This document shows positions 7,461 to 14,123 of a DNA stretch of 15,428 bases, piece after piece. The DNA is from Flavobacteriales bacterium (GTDB taxonomy: Bacteria > Bacteroidota > Bacteroidia > Flavobacteriales_F > PHOS-HE28): NCBI GenBank assembly GCA_025455765.1, contig JALOLX010000029.1, forward strand, positions 1 to 15,428, written 5' to 3'. The notes under the pieces were generated by a model. It made no database searches and was not told the DNA's origin. It worked only from the letters and a program-made list of their open reading frames with translations. The stretch's first letter is position 1, and each line of letters opens with the position of its first letter. Position numbers and translations under genes: made by a program.

Positions 7461-9167
7461 CTATTTCGAGGGCCTGTAGGATTCCCATCCAGCTTTGCTC
7501 ATTCGGTATTGGTACATAACCTCACCGTATGCGGGAGGCGGGCCGTAGGATGTGCCGTTGACAACTATGTCAACCTTCTCATTGAGCGTCAGGCTACCTT
7601 TCACATGGTAGGCACCAGCAAGTTTTTGGAAGGTATCGAACGAAACGCTACCACCGAAGATGGTTCCAATAGCTGCATTTCGGCCCGCGAGGTAGTTCCC
7701 CGCAGACCTGGAAGTAGCGTACTGTCCATTCAAAATTGCTCCTACTCCGGGATAGTCCCTCTTGATATTGAAGATTCCTTGCTTTCCGGATTCGCGAGCG
7801 ATATCTATCAGGTCCATTCCATCTGCTTGGGCCTTGGCCACCATGCGGTCGACGATGTTGTCCCAAGTAGCGCCGAATTGAATCCGGGTTTCTATCATTG
7901 CCTTCCCGGTTTCAGGATTAATAAACTCGTCCCAATGTGCAGTGTAACCCATTAGAGTGCCTCCTCCAGATGTGCTGGGGGCACATTGTCCTGAGGGGTC
8001 ACAGGTACCTGCTCGCTTCTGATCGATTTCGTCCTTGGTTACTCCATTCGCATGAGCGTAAACGCCATTATCCCCGTCGTTGTAGACAGCGATGACATTG
8101 CAGTCGGCATCCGTGTGCGTGGATTCATAGTTGCCCGTTGGGTCAACCATGGAGATCGGGTTGTTGAATGCATAACGGTAAAGCGTCCATGAGGGAGCCA
8201 AATCAGCCAATGCATCCACACTCAGGAACCTGGCCACATCACTATCATAGTACCGCGCCCCGCGGTAATCCAAGCCGGTCTCCAGGTCGCGCTCGTGGTG
8301 GGTGGTGAGGTGCTTTTCCTGTGCGCTGTGGATGTGCTGGCGCAGGATGGAGCCGTAGGGGTAGTAGTCCGCCGCGTGCAGCAGGGTGGGTACCTGGGTA
8401 CCGTCCACACAGGGGATGGAGTAGGTGAGGCGCATGTTGCCGAGGTGGTCGTGAAGGTAATAGGTTACCTCCTTCAGCGCGATGGGGTGCTCGGGTGGCA
8501 GGTAGTAGAAGGGGAGGCCGTTGGCGCCGTTTCCCGGGTATGTTCGGGACCTCCCCTTTTGAAGCGAGCGATGAGGATATGGCGACCAGGCGACCTGCCT
8601 GGCGGTAGGCAGGGGCGCGGAAGGACTCGCATAGCCGGCACTACGTGAGGTCTTCCGCAACGAAGGATGGTCGTCATAGACCTTCGCGCAGCCTATTGCG
8701 GAGGTCCCGAATAGGCCCTCAGCTTTGCCCTCGCCTAAGAGCTCTTCCACGCTCAGCAGGACTTCCTTTTTGCTGTCGTAGCGTTTCACGGCTATGGGGT
8801 GTCGGCTGTTCAAGAAGGTCCACTTGGTGCGGTACTGTGCAATGTAGGTGGTGTCGGTGGCCACCAGCTCTGCATAGGCTTCGCTACCCAGCACCAGGAA
8901 TTGGCCGGGTGTGGGTTCAATTAGTACGGCTGCAAAGGGGTATTCCAGTCCGCTTTGGGTCTCGTGCAGGTCGTAGATGTAGGAGGTAAGCGCCTGGAAA
9001 CGGGCTTCGTTGTGGTCGGCCAGTTCTTTGCGGCCCAGATCGCGGGTCAGCACATCGGGCTGTTGTTCCTGTATGGGCGTGATCTTGGCGAAGCGCTGTG
9101 ACCCGAAGATGTACCAGGTCCAGGCACCGGTGGTCGCACCATCGCCGTCATCGCGCCCCCCGAGCAT
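7461..9167 (-). CDS. RHS-repeat protein with distinct C-terminal (toxin-like) domain, 5'-truncated
   Basis: 568 residues if it starts at ATG 9167. RHS-like sequence continues upstream in frame (EAQEFYLHDAAGRTLGILD) to a stop just above 9240, so the long N-terminal YD-repeat part and any secretion signal are missing. Residues 1-150 are RHS-like. Residues 153-209 are encoded by a hairpin-rich inserted element. The RHS-associated core follows: YLHDHLGNMRLTYS (237-250), ETGLDYRGARYYDSDVARFL (295-314), RYAFNNPISMVDPTG (331-345). The 223-residue C-terminal region after DPTG is different in character, with YNDGDNGVYAH (362-372), a HWDEFINPETGK stretch and YATSRSAGNYLAGRNAA. It would be the toxin or effector part. 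No established nuclease or deaminase motif was recognised. Known RHS proteins release their C-terminus as a toxin in contact-dependent competition. Whether this truncated copy is expressed is doubtful. Confidence 0.8.
   Translation of the reverse strand: MLGGRDDGDGATTGAWTWYIFGSQRFAKITPIQEQQPDVLTRDLGRKELADHNEARFQALTSYIYDLHETQSGLEYPFAAVLIEPTPGQFLVLGSEAYAELVATDTTYIAQYRTKWTFLNSRHPIAVKRYDSKKEVLLSVEELLGEGKAEGLFGTSAIGCAKVYDDHPSLRKTSRSAGYASPSAPLPTARQVAWSPYPHRSLQKGRSRTYPGNGANGLPFYYLPPEHPIALKEVTYYLHDHLGNMRLTYSIPCVDGTQVPTLLHAADYYPYGSILRQHIHSAQEKHLTTHHERDLETGLDYRGARYYDSDVARFLSVDALADLAPSWTLYRYAFNNPISMVDPTGNYESTHTDADCNVIAVYNDGDNGVYAHANGVTKDEIDQKRAGTCDPSGQCAPSTSGGGTLMGYTAHWDEFINPETGKAMIETRIQFGATWDNIVDRMVAKAQADGMDLIDIARESGKQGIFNIKRDYPGVGAILNGQYATSRSAGNYLAGRNAAIGTIFGGSVSFDTFQKLAGAYHVKGSLTLNEKVDIVVNGTSYGPPPAYGEVMYQYRMSKAGWESYRPSK
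8543..8711. mobile_element. MITE-like hairpin element inserted in frame in the RHS gene
   Basis: Perfect 12-bp inverted repeats bound a 169-bp segment: TTCGGGACCTCC at 8543-8554 and GGAGGTCCCGAA at 8700-8711. Inside are three further dyads: CCTGCCT/AGGCAGG (8594-8600 with 8607-8613), GCGGAAGGACTC/GAGGTCTTCCGC (8617-8628 with 8647-8658, two mismatches), and CGAAGG/CCTTCG (8661-8666 with 8681-8686). There is no coding capacity of its own. The RHS reading frame stays open through it, adding about 57 residues that look unlike RHS sequence. No clear target-site duplication was found. It could be a non-autonomous transposon or a REP-type palindromic unit. Confidence 0.65.
8594..8613. repeat. Palindrome inside the MITE-like element
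   Basis: Seven-base arms CCTGCCT and AGGCAGG around a 6-nt loop, with an overlapping alternative hairpin CCAGG/CCTGG (8586-8602). CTGCCT/AGGCAG palindromes of this kind are, from memory, a common dispersed repeat in Bacteroidetes genomes. Confidence 0.6.
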
Positions 9168-9186
9168 GTCCAGAATGCCCAGGGTG

Positions 9187-9308
9187 CGGCCAGCGGCATC
9201 GTGCAGGTAGAACTCCTGGGCTTCGCACTTGCTATGGTACTTTCAGGGATGGGCGAATAATGTTCCGAAGACGCGACGTGGGAGTGCAAGGCGGAAATGT
9301 GCGGGGCA
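9187..9308. repeat. RHS/junction repeat, copy 3
   Basis: Positions 9187-9224 match 6581-6618 (38 bp, one mismatch, RHS coding on the minus strand). Positions 9254-9292 resemble element b (GTTCCGAAGACGC, GGGAGTGCAAGG), and 9296-9308 is exact to 6827-6839. The order RHS then element b is the same as in copy 1, but the sequence between them is shortened, so the RHS gene's 5' part was probably deleted here. Confidence 0.6.
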
Positions 9309-9336
9309 CATGGGCCGCGCTCATGCATCAACCCAT

Positions 9337-9867
9337 TTACTTTTTAAACCCGATCGGCGGGCGCTTCTTGGGGACCTTCGCCAGTAACAAGCGGTTCTCT
9401 TCTTCTTCCCGCATCCGCCTCAGCTGGCCGAAGATCACTTTGATGTCGCGGCTATGATGGCTCACGGTACCGCTGAGTTTTTCAAGCTTCAACAATAACT
9501 CGCTATGTGTGGCCAACACAGCACGCATATGGGAGAACACACGCATCACTTGAATGTTAACCGCGATAGCGGTATCGCTACCCAATACGCTGGAGAGCAT
9601 CAGCACACCGTGTTCAGTGAACGCCATCGGCAACACTGGGGAGAACTTCAGGCTCCCCAACCGTGGATCGCTCTCGATCAGCTGTAGCTTCTCCGCCTTG
9701 GTCAACTCGAACATGAAGTCCTCGGGGAAGCGACCGATGTTCCGTCGGACCTGCTCCTTGAGGCGCTTGGTCTCTGTTCCGTAAAGCGTGGCAAGGTCGC
9801 TGTCGAGCATCACTTTCTGCCCCCGAACATCACGTATCAGGTTCTCAAGTCGTCGTGTTGGAAGCAT
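9337..9867 (-). CDS. ORF6N-domain protein
   Basis: 176 residues from the ATG at 9867 (MLPTRRLENLIRDVRGQKVM). A start at 9924 would add 19 residues encoded partly by a perfect palindrome and is less likely. The ORF6N domain (phage-type DNA-binding/regulatory domain related to KilA-N partners) covers about residues 8-90: IRDVRGQKVMLDSDLATLYG, ETKRLKEQVRRNIGRFPEDF, MFELTKAE, then LPMAFTEHGVLMLSSVL. The C-terminus is a coiled-coil-like helix (LLKLEKLSGTVSHHSRDIKV, REEEENRLLLAKVPKKRP). Bacterial ORF6N proteins are widespread in accessory regions and prophage remnants. No phage structural genes are near. A role as a local DNA-binding regulator is inferred. Confidence 0.88.
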   Translation of the reverse strand: MLPTRRLENLIRDVRGQKVMLDSDLATLYGTETKRLKEQVRRNIGRFPEDFMFELTKAEKLQLIESDPRLGSLKFSPVLPMAFTEHGVLMLSSVLGSDTAIAVNIQVMRVFSHMRAVLATHSELLLKLEKLSGTVSHHSRDIKVIFGQLRRMREEEENRLLLAKVPKKRPPIGFKK

Positions 9868-9895
9868 GCTTTTCACAGTGGTGACAAGGCTTTCC

Positions 9896-9922
9896 GAGGT
9901 GGACGCAAATTGCGTCCACCTC
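9896..9922. promoter_or_regulatory. Perfect 27-bp palindrome upstream of the ORF6N gene
   Basis: Arms of 13 bp, GAGGTGGACGCAA and TTGCGTCCACCTC, around a single A. It lies 28 bp upstream of the preferred ORF6N start. The length and perfect symmetry fit a protein-binding operator, possibly bound by the ORF6N protein itself, or a strong hairpin in the leader. Confidence 0.6.
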
Positions 9923-10167
9923 ATTCGGCAGGGCTTGCGAAGCTATCAGCTTTAGCTGGGTGTCGCAACCTGTGACCTCCAGTCATTCCATTGATCGGGT
10001 GAACCGAACGCCATCTTCTGCCAACACCGTTCCCGCAGCGCTCTGTCTCCCATTTCTCAGTTCGCACCGTTGCGCGGTACAGCACGAAGATAGCGTTGGT
10101 CCATTGCAGATCGGCCGCTGTGTGATGGACTTCGCCCTGTGGCTGGGAAGAGGACCACGCAGCGCAG

Positions 10168-10245
10168 TTGGACCCCGCCGCCGACCTACCCGCCGAAGGC
10201 CTGAGCCGCCTGCAACGCAAGGGGGTGAAGGTGGTGAAGCCGTGA
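10168..10245 (+). repeat. TPR-gene 3'-end repeat, copy 2
   Basis: The last 26 codons including TGA of the TPR lipoprotein, detached from any gene. Four differences in 78 bp from 6399-6476 (CTG/TTG, GAT/GAC, CTC/CTA, CTA/CTG), all synonymous, so it derives from a functional coding allele or paralogue. Confidence 0.93.
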
Positions 10246-10310
10246 GTGTCTTTCAATGGGGAGGCGAAGTGAGAACGTGCTCCTCGTTGGGGCATGCAAG
10301 ACCTCAGCCC

Positions 10311-10355
10311 CAGTAATGAATGGCTGAGATCGGGGGAAGTTTACACAAGTGCCGG
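10311..10355. repeat. Junction element a, copy 2
   Basis: CAGTAATGAATGGC, then GGGG, AG, TTACAC and CCGG. Ungapped match to 6549-6593 with 31 of 45 identical, in the same position relative to a TPR tail and element b. Confidence 0.5.
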
Positions 10356-10398
10356 TCTGGCCTTGCAGATCTACGCCGGCGCGGCTCAGGGGCCTGTG

Positions 10399-10437
10399 CG
10401 AACGTGTTGTTCCGAAGATGGAACAGGGGAGTGCAGG
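10399..10437. repeat. Junction element b, copy 2
   Basis: 34 of 39 identical to 6778-6816. Contains the perfect dyad GTTCC-N6-GGAAC at 10409-10424. Lies 31 bp past the ParA stop, so it could also act in 3'-end formation. Confidence 0.6.
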
Positions 10438-10468
10438 AGGGAGACCGCGCCGAAGCCTCCTCGCAGCA

Positions 10469-11470
10469 TCACGTTGCAGGAATGGTGGGTTCCGGAAGAC
10501 CTGTTAGCTTCAAGATCTCCCTGGTCAGGCGATCGAAATCCCTGTAGCAGGCCTGTACCGCCGCCACGTGGCCGCCGATGGCCCCATCCGCAGGCTTCAA
10601 GTGGAACATGGGTTTGCGCGCTTCTTGGGCCATGGGCATCAAGCTACGGTAGTGCTTGATCATGTCGATCCGGTTGGGGTCGTTGCCCGGCACGGGCTCC
10701 GGCGTTCCAAGCACGTAACGGGCGTAAATGGCAGGTGCCTTATCCACCCACTTTTGGTAGGCTTGTACTGGCCTGTCCAAGCGTACGGCATGTTGCATCA
10801 ACACATAGCCGGTGGGCTGCATGTTCCCTGAGGGCAATGGAATAGTTGCATCCGGATTGCGGGGTAAGCGTTCCTGCCATTGTTCGCGCCAAGCACGCAA
10901 GGTGCGCCCCAGATTCTCCAGACCCTTCATGCTGAAGAGGTCGGCTGCAAGGGGCACCACCACGTGGTCAGTGGCCACCATAGCGGCCCGGTTCAAGGCA
11001 CCCAGGTAAGGGCCCACATCAGCTATGATCACCTCCGCGCGAACCTCCTTCGCTCCCGCTTGGATGACCCGAGAAATGGCACTTATGACCCGAAAGGCGC
11101 GCACCTTCCTGTCCATACAATCGGGCCATTGGCTGCTAAGCTCATCTTCCAGCGCGCTCAAGCGCATGTCGCCGTTCAAAAGCCAAAGACTTTCGGCGAT
11201 CTCGGTCAGGTCCGGTGTCTGAACGTCAGAGGTTCCACTCGAAAGCGGCTCAATGCACCCGTAGATCGTGCTAGTGGAGGGAGGGTCGGACCATATCTCC
11301 TCCAGCGCCTCGTCCGTCATGAACGCGGCCGTAAGGTTGGCTTGTGGGTCAAGGTCCACGGCTAACGTACGCACACCCAAGTTGTTGAGCATCCAGGCCA
11401 CATGGTACACCAAGGAGGTCTTGCCTACACCGCCCTTGTTGTTGAAGAAAGTGATGACCGGGACGCTCAT
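10469..11470 (-). CDS. ParA-family (deviant Walker A) ATPase
   Basis: 333 residues. The N-terminus VITFFNNKGGVGKTSLVYHV carries the deviant Walker A KGGVGKTS (12-19). VDLDPQANL (38-46) follows, and a Walker B-like VIIADVGPYLGALNRAA (147-163) places D151 at the expected position, where many ParA proteins read D-x-P. This is a MinD/ParA/Soj-type dimerising ATPase fold. It has no ParB or plasmid replication partner here. Its start codon overlaps the stop of the AlbA_2-type gene (ATGA), so the two are translationally coupled and probably work together. The C-terminal third (about 210-333) has no recognised motif and may be the partner-specific part. A chromosome-partition role is unlikely without parB/parS. 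A stand-alone defence or regulatory role is more plausible but inferred. Confidence 0.9.
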   Translation of the reverse strand: MSVPVITFFNNKGGVGKTSLVYHVAWMLNNLGVRTLAVDLDPQANLTAAFMTDEALEEIWSDPPSTSTIYGCIEPLSSGTSDVQTPDLTEIAESLWLLNGDMRLSALEDELSSQWPDCMDRKVRAFRVISAISRVIQAGAKEVRAEVIIADVGPYLGALNRAAMVATDHVVVPLAADLFSMKGLENLGRTLRAWREQWQERLPRNPDATIPLPSGNMQPTGYVLMQHAVRLDRPVQAYQKWVDKAPAIYARYVLGTPEPVPGNDPNRIDMIKHYRSLMPMAQEARKPMFHLKPADGAIGGHVAAVQACYRDFDRLTREILKLTGLPEPTIPAT

Positions 11471-12660
11471 CGTTTGCGCAGTATGGCGAGCACATGCTCG
11501 GGTTGGACAACGAATTCCAAGGGCGGGTTGCCGTTGCGCTCCAGTTCCTGCCGGGCGGTAGCGATGCCGAAGCCGAAGCCTTGGGCAAATCCCAAGTTGG
11601 CCAGGACGGACGCCAGCTCGGGGTTCCGGTAGTCGGTGACACCCGGCTCACCAAAGTTGCGTGTGTTCACTTTCCCGAAAGGTCCACCGGGGTTTTGGAT
11701 CTCTACTCTGTCGTTGTACCAATACACCCGCACCGGGGCATTGGTACCTTGATAGGTGCGATGAAGCACCGCGTTCTGCGCGATCTGGATCAGCGCGGGG
11801 AGCGGGTACTCGGGCGTATCCAACTGCCGGGCGCCACCCTTGATGTCGACAGCCACTTCATTGCTCAGCTTCAGGATATTCTCCAAGCCGGTGAGCATAT
11901 CGGCCAACCTGCCAGTAAGTCGCTTGCTGTTCTTGATCGGATCACCCAAGGCCGTACCGTCAATGCGCAGGAACTGAATAAATGCGCCTGGGATGTGCTG
12001 TGTGGGATCGAGCCCAAGGGTTAGCAAGCCTAAGATAGAGGGCACGGGATCCGCTGGGCTTTGGACGAAACGGAGCGACGCCAATTGCTGCTCCAAGCTG
12101 CGCTGGTTGCGCGCAATGACCTCCGGTGCCACGGCCAGAGGTAGGTAGTGATTCCGGAAATAGTCCAGGTCCAGATCGTGCAGTCCAGCGTTGCCAACAG
12201 CCTGCACCATGTACGAACGTTGGCCGGCCCTCTTCCGCTCGGTTAGGCGGTTCTCCTGATCAGGTGTGGCATGGTGCCGCACGGAACCTACTCGGATGCA
12301 GGTGCGCCCCTTGTAGCGCACTGGTGGTTCCGTTGCGGGCCTCACCTCCACTACGGCCAGTTCTTGCCCCTTCAAGTTCCGCTTCAATACCTGCATATCC
12401 GGCATAGGGTCGATGTTCCCTTGTAGCCGTATCTGTGCAAGCTCTGCGATGAGTTTTTCTGTAATGGAGATCCCAGTGACCGATCCATCATCGTTCAGCC
12501 CAACGAACAGGACACCTGTGCGGTCACTGTCGTTCACGTCATTGCTGAACGCACAGATATCGTGGTAGATATCCGCCTTGTCAGAGGTGGAGGGCTTGAA
12601 TTCCACGAATTCCGATTCACCGCCCTCCCAGAGCTGTATCAGTTCGTCGTCCGACAACAT
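11467..12660 (-). CDS. Schlafen AlbA_2-domain / GHKL-type ATP-binding protein
   Basis: 397 residues. The N-terminal AlbA_2 (Schlafen-like, formerly divergent AAA_4) domain covers about residues 1-135: WEGGESEFVEFKPS (11-24) with the conserved E-x-x-x-E-F-K pattern, DICAFSNDV (34-42), GVLFVGLNDDGSVTG (49-63), GRTCIRVGSVRHHATPDQ (118-135). The C-terminal quarter looks like the ATP-binding domain often paired with it (HATPase_c_4): IQIAQNAVLHRTY, VRVYWYNDRVEIQNPGGPFG, YRNPELASVLANLGFAQGFG, with the N-box Asn and the glycine loops visible. Proteins of this class are usually annotated as RecG-like or transcriptional regulators, and some Schlafen-type domains cleave RNA. It is first in a two-gene operon with the ParA-like ATPase. 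Nuclease residues cannot be assigned from sequence alone. Confidence 0.9.
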   Translation of the reverse strand: MLSDDELIQLWEGGESEFVEFKPSTSDKADIYHDICAFSNDVNDSDRTGVLFVGLNDDGSVTGISITEKLIAELAQIRLQGNIDPMPDMQVLKRNLKGQELAVVEVRPATEPPVRYKGRTCIRVGSVRHHATPDQENRLTERKRAGQRSYMVQAVGNAGLHDLDLDYFRNHYLPLAVAPEVIARNQRSLEQQLASLRFVQSPADPVPSILGLLTLGLDPTQHIPGAFIQFLRIDGTALGDPIKNSKRLTGRLADMLTGLENILKLSNEVAVDIKGGARQLDTPEYPLPALIQIAQNAVLHRTYQGTNAPVRVYWYNDRVEIQNPGGPFGKVNTRNFGEPGVTDYRNPELASVLANLGFAQGFGFGIATARQELERNGNPPLEFVVQPEHVLAILRKR

Positions 12661-12783
12661 GCCTCAAAGGTCGTTCACGTAGTGGTCTCTTTCGGCATCG
12701 CCACGCTCTCTTTTTCCAGTCCCTGTGTGTTCGGACTTCAACGCATGAGGACTACGTGGGTAAGAAATGAGCTCAACGGTCAT

Positions 12784-12909
12784 CAAGGCATCCTGATCAG
12801 CGCTATGCTCGACCACCAGCAAGCCCTGCGCCTGGACCCTGCCGCCGACCTGCCCGCCGAAGGCCTGAGCCGCCTGCAACGCAAGGGGGTGAAGGTGCAG
12901 AAGCCGTGA
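12784..12909 (+). repeat. TPR-gene 3'-end repeat, copy 3 (distal boundary)
   Basis: Same 42 codons as 6351-6476, 11 differences in 126 bp over nine codons, six of them synonymous. Amino-acid changes are D to I, Y to H and V to Q. Homology begins sharply at CAAGGCATCCTG and ends at the TGA. No upstream TPR coding remains. It abuts the backbone gene at 12918, as the end of an intact TPR gene might in an uninterrupted relative. Confidence 0.93.
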
Positions 12910-12917
12910 GGTGCTGA

Positions 12918-13319
12918 TCAGCGCTTGCGCCGCGGTGCCTTGGCCTGCACCGGATCGGGCAGCCAGGTGCTGTGGCCGTTGCCCAACACCAGGAAGCGCC
13001 GCACGAGGTAGCGGCCGTTCACGCGGGCACGTAAAGTCCAGGTGCCGGGCCGCAAGAGGTCCAGCGGGAGATGGTCCCACTGGTCTGCGGCCAAGCGGTG
13101 CTCCACGTCGCCTCGGCCATTGAGCAGCTCCACAGCCTCTGTGCCGCGGGGCAATTGCAGATCGAGCGATCCGGCTACTGCGCCCGGGGCAAGGCCCAGA
13201 CGGGTATCGTCGGCCGTGCGCTCGGGTGCGGCATGCGGCACATAGGCCACATCGTCCGCCGTCTGCGCCGAGACCAGCAGCGGTGAGCAACACAGCAGAA
13301 GGAGGAGGACACGGATCAT
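12918..13319 (-). CDS. Small secreted protein, possible sorting-type beta domain
   Basis: 133 residues from ATG at 13319: MIRVLLLLLCCSPLLVSAQ is a signal peptide with a likely cut after SAQ. A longer frame upstream has no signal sequence. The region LDLLRPGTWTLRARVNGRYL VRRFLVLG (about residues 88-115) has the LxPGxYxLRxxxxGxxxxRRFxV pattern of C-terminal sorting-like beta-sandwich modules used by the Bacteroidetes type IX system, but it is followed by a basic tail PVQAKAPRRKR instead of ending there, so a true sorting signal is uncertain. It is divergent from the Crp/Fnr gene (64-nt gap) and converges with the TPR tail copy 3. Confidence 0.75.
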   Translation of the reverse strand: MIRVLLLLLCCSPLLVSAQTADDVAYVPHAAPERTADDTRLGLAPGAVAGSLDLQLPRGTEAVELLNGRGDVEHRLAADQWDHLPLDLLRPGTWTLRARVNGRYLVRRFLVLGNGHSTWLPDPVQAKAPRRKR

Positions 13320-13383
13320 CGCCCCCCTCTGTACGTGCCTGGGGTCACCGGGGTTACCGCGCTGCCCATCGTAATTTGGCCCC

Positions 13384-14061
13384 ATGGAGCAGATCATCGA
13401 CCCGGCCAGGACCGCATTGGAGGAGCGCCTGCGAAAGGTCTTCCCCGATATCTACGAGCCTGCGGCACGCAAAGAGCTCGTGGAACAAGGCCATTTCATG
13501 GAACTGAAGGCTGGAGAGGTGTTCATGGAGATCGGTGGCTACATCCGCACCGTGCCCCTGGTGCTTTCTGGCCTCTTGAAGCTGGAGCGCATGGATGATG
13601 ATGGCAACGAGATGCTGCTCTATTACCTCAAGCCCGGGGAGACCTGCGCCATGAGCCTCACCTGTTGCATGAACGAGCCGCGCAGCACCATTCGCGTGAC
13701 CGCGGAGGAGGACAGCGAACTGCTGGCGATCCCGGTGCGCATGATGGACCGCTTCACCGAGGAGTACCGCAGCTGGAAGAGCTTTGTGATGCTCACCTAC
13801 CAACGCCGCTTCGATGAACTGCTCCGCACCATTGATGGCGTGGCCTTCCAGAACCTCGACAGCCGCATTGCCGACCTGCTGCGCAACAAGGCGCGCAACA
13901 GCGGCTCCAACGTGCTCCTGATCACCCATCAGGAGCTGGCCGAACAGCTCAATTCCAGCCGCGAGGTGGTGAGCCGCCTGCTCAAACGCATGGAGCACGA
14001 AGGACAGGTGAAGCTCGGTCGCCAGCGCATCGAATTGCGCAGTCTCGATCCGCTTCGGTGA
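13384..14061 (+). CDS. Crp/Fnr-family transcriptional regulator
   Basis: 225 residues. An N-terminal cyclic-nucleotide-binding-like beta-roll (about 20-130; FMELKAGEVFMEIGGYIRTV, VLSGLLKLERMDDDGNEMLL, YYLKPGETCAMSLTCCMNEP) is followed by a dimerisation helix (about 130-165) and a winged helix-turn-helix (ITHQELAEQLNSSREVVSRL, then LKRMEHEGQVKLGRQRIEL). Cys 88, 94 and 95 are clustered in the sensory domain and resemble the TCA..L.CC pattern of Bacteroidetes members, so redox or sulfur sensing is possible. The gene overlaps or abuts the rhodanese gene, followed by thioredoxin, so it may control sulfur/redox functions including its own operon. The true ligand is unknown. Confidence 0.93.
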   Translation: MEQIIDPARTALEERLRKVFPDIYEPAARKELVEQGHFMELKAGEVFMEIGGYIRTVPLVLSGLLKLERMDDDGNEMLLYYLKPGETCAMSLTCCMNEPRSTIRVTAEEDSELLAIPVRMMDRFTEEYRSWKSFVMLTYQRRFDELLRTIDGVAFQNLDSRIADLLRNKARNSGSNVLLITHQELAEQLNSSREVVSRLLKRMEHEGQVKLGRQRIELRSLDPLR

Positions 14062-14123
14062 GCGAGGTCACTGTATACAGCCCTGTTGCCAGCAGATCTT
14101 TGCAGCACCAATACGAACAGCCC

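Larger units (their letters stand above)
9925..10468. other. Gene-poor junction between RHS/ORF6N and ParA modules
   Basis: No convincing gene. It contains about 240 bp of unassigned sequence, then the 78-bp TPR-gene tail (10168-10245), 65 bp of unassigned sequence, element a (10311-10355), about 40 bp, element b (10399-10437), and finally the ParA gene stop. The order TPR tail, a, b is the same as at 6351-6816. Confidence 0.6.

Noticed and set aside
9921..10295. Minus-strand frame of 124 codons in the junction region
   Set aside because: It runs antisense through the TPR tail copy and has no recognisable domain or codon pattern.
6477..12783. Calling the accessory region a prophage or integrative conjugative element
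   Set aside because: No integrase, transposase, phage structural, replication or conjugation gene is visible. ORF6N and ParA alone are not enough.
12562..12909. Plus-strand frame of 115 codons ending in the TPR tail copy 3
   Set aside because: The front part is antisense to the AlbA_2-type gene and intergenic sequence. Only the last 42 codons have TPR homology, so it is an accidental fusion.
6351..12909. CRISPR array or integron cassette array
   Set aside because: The repeats are gene 3' ends of unequal length with kilobase spacing, and there is no attC-like structure, cas gene or integrase.
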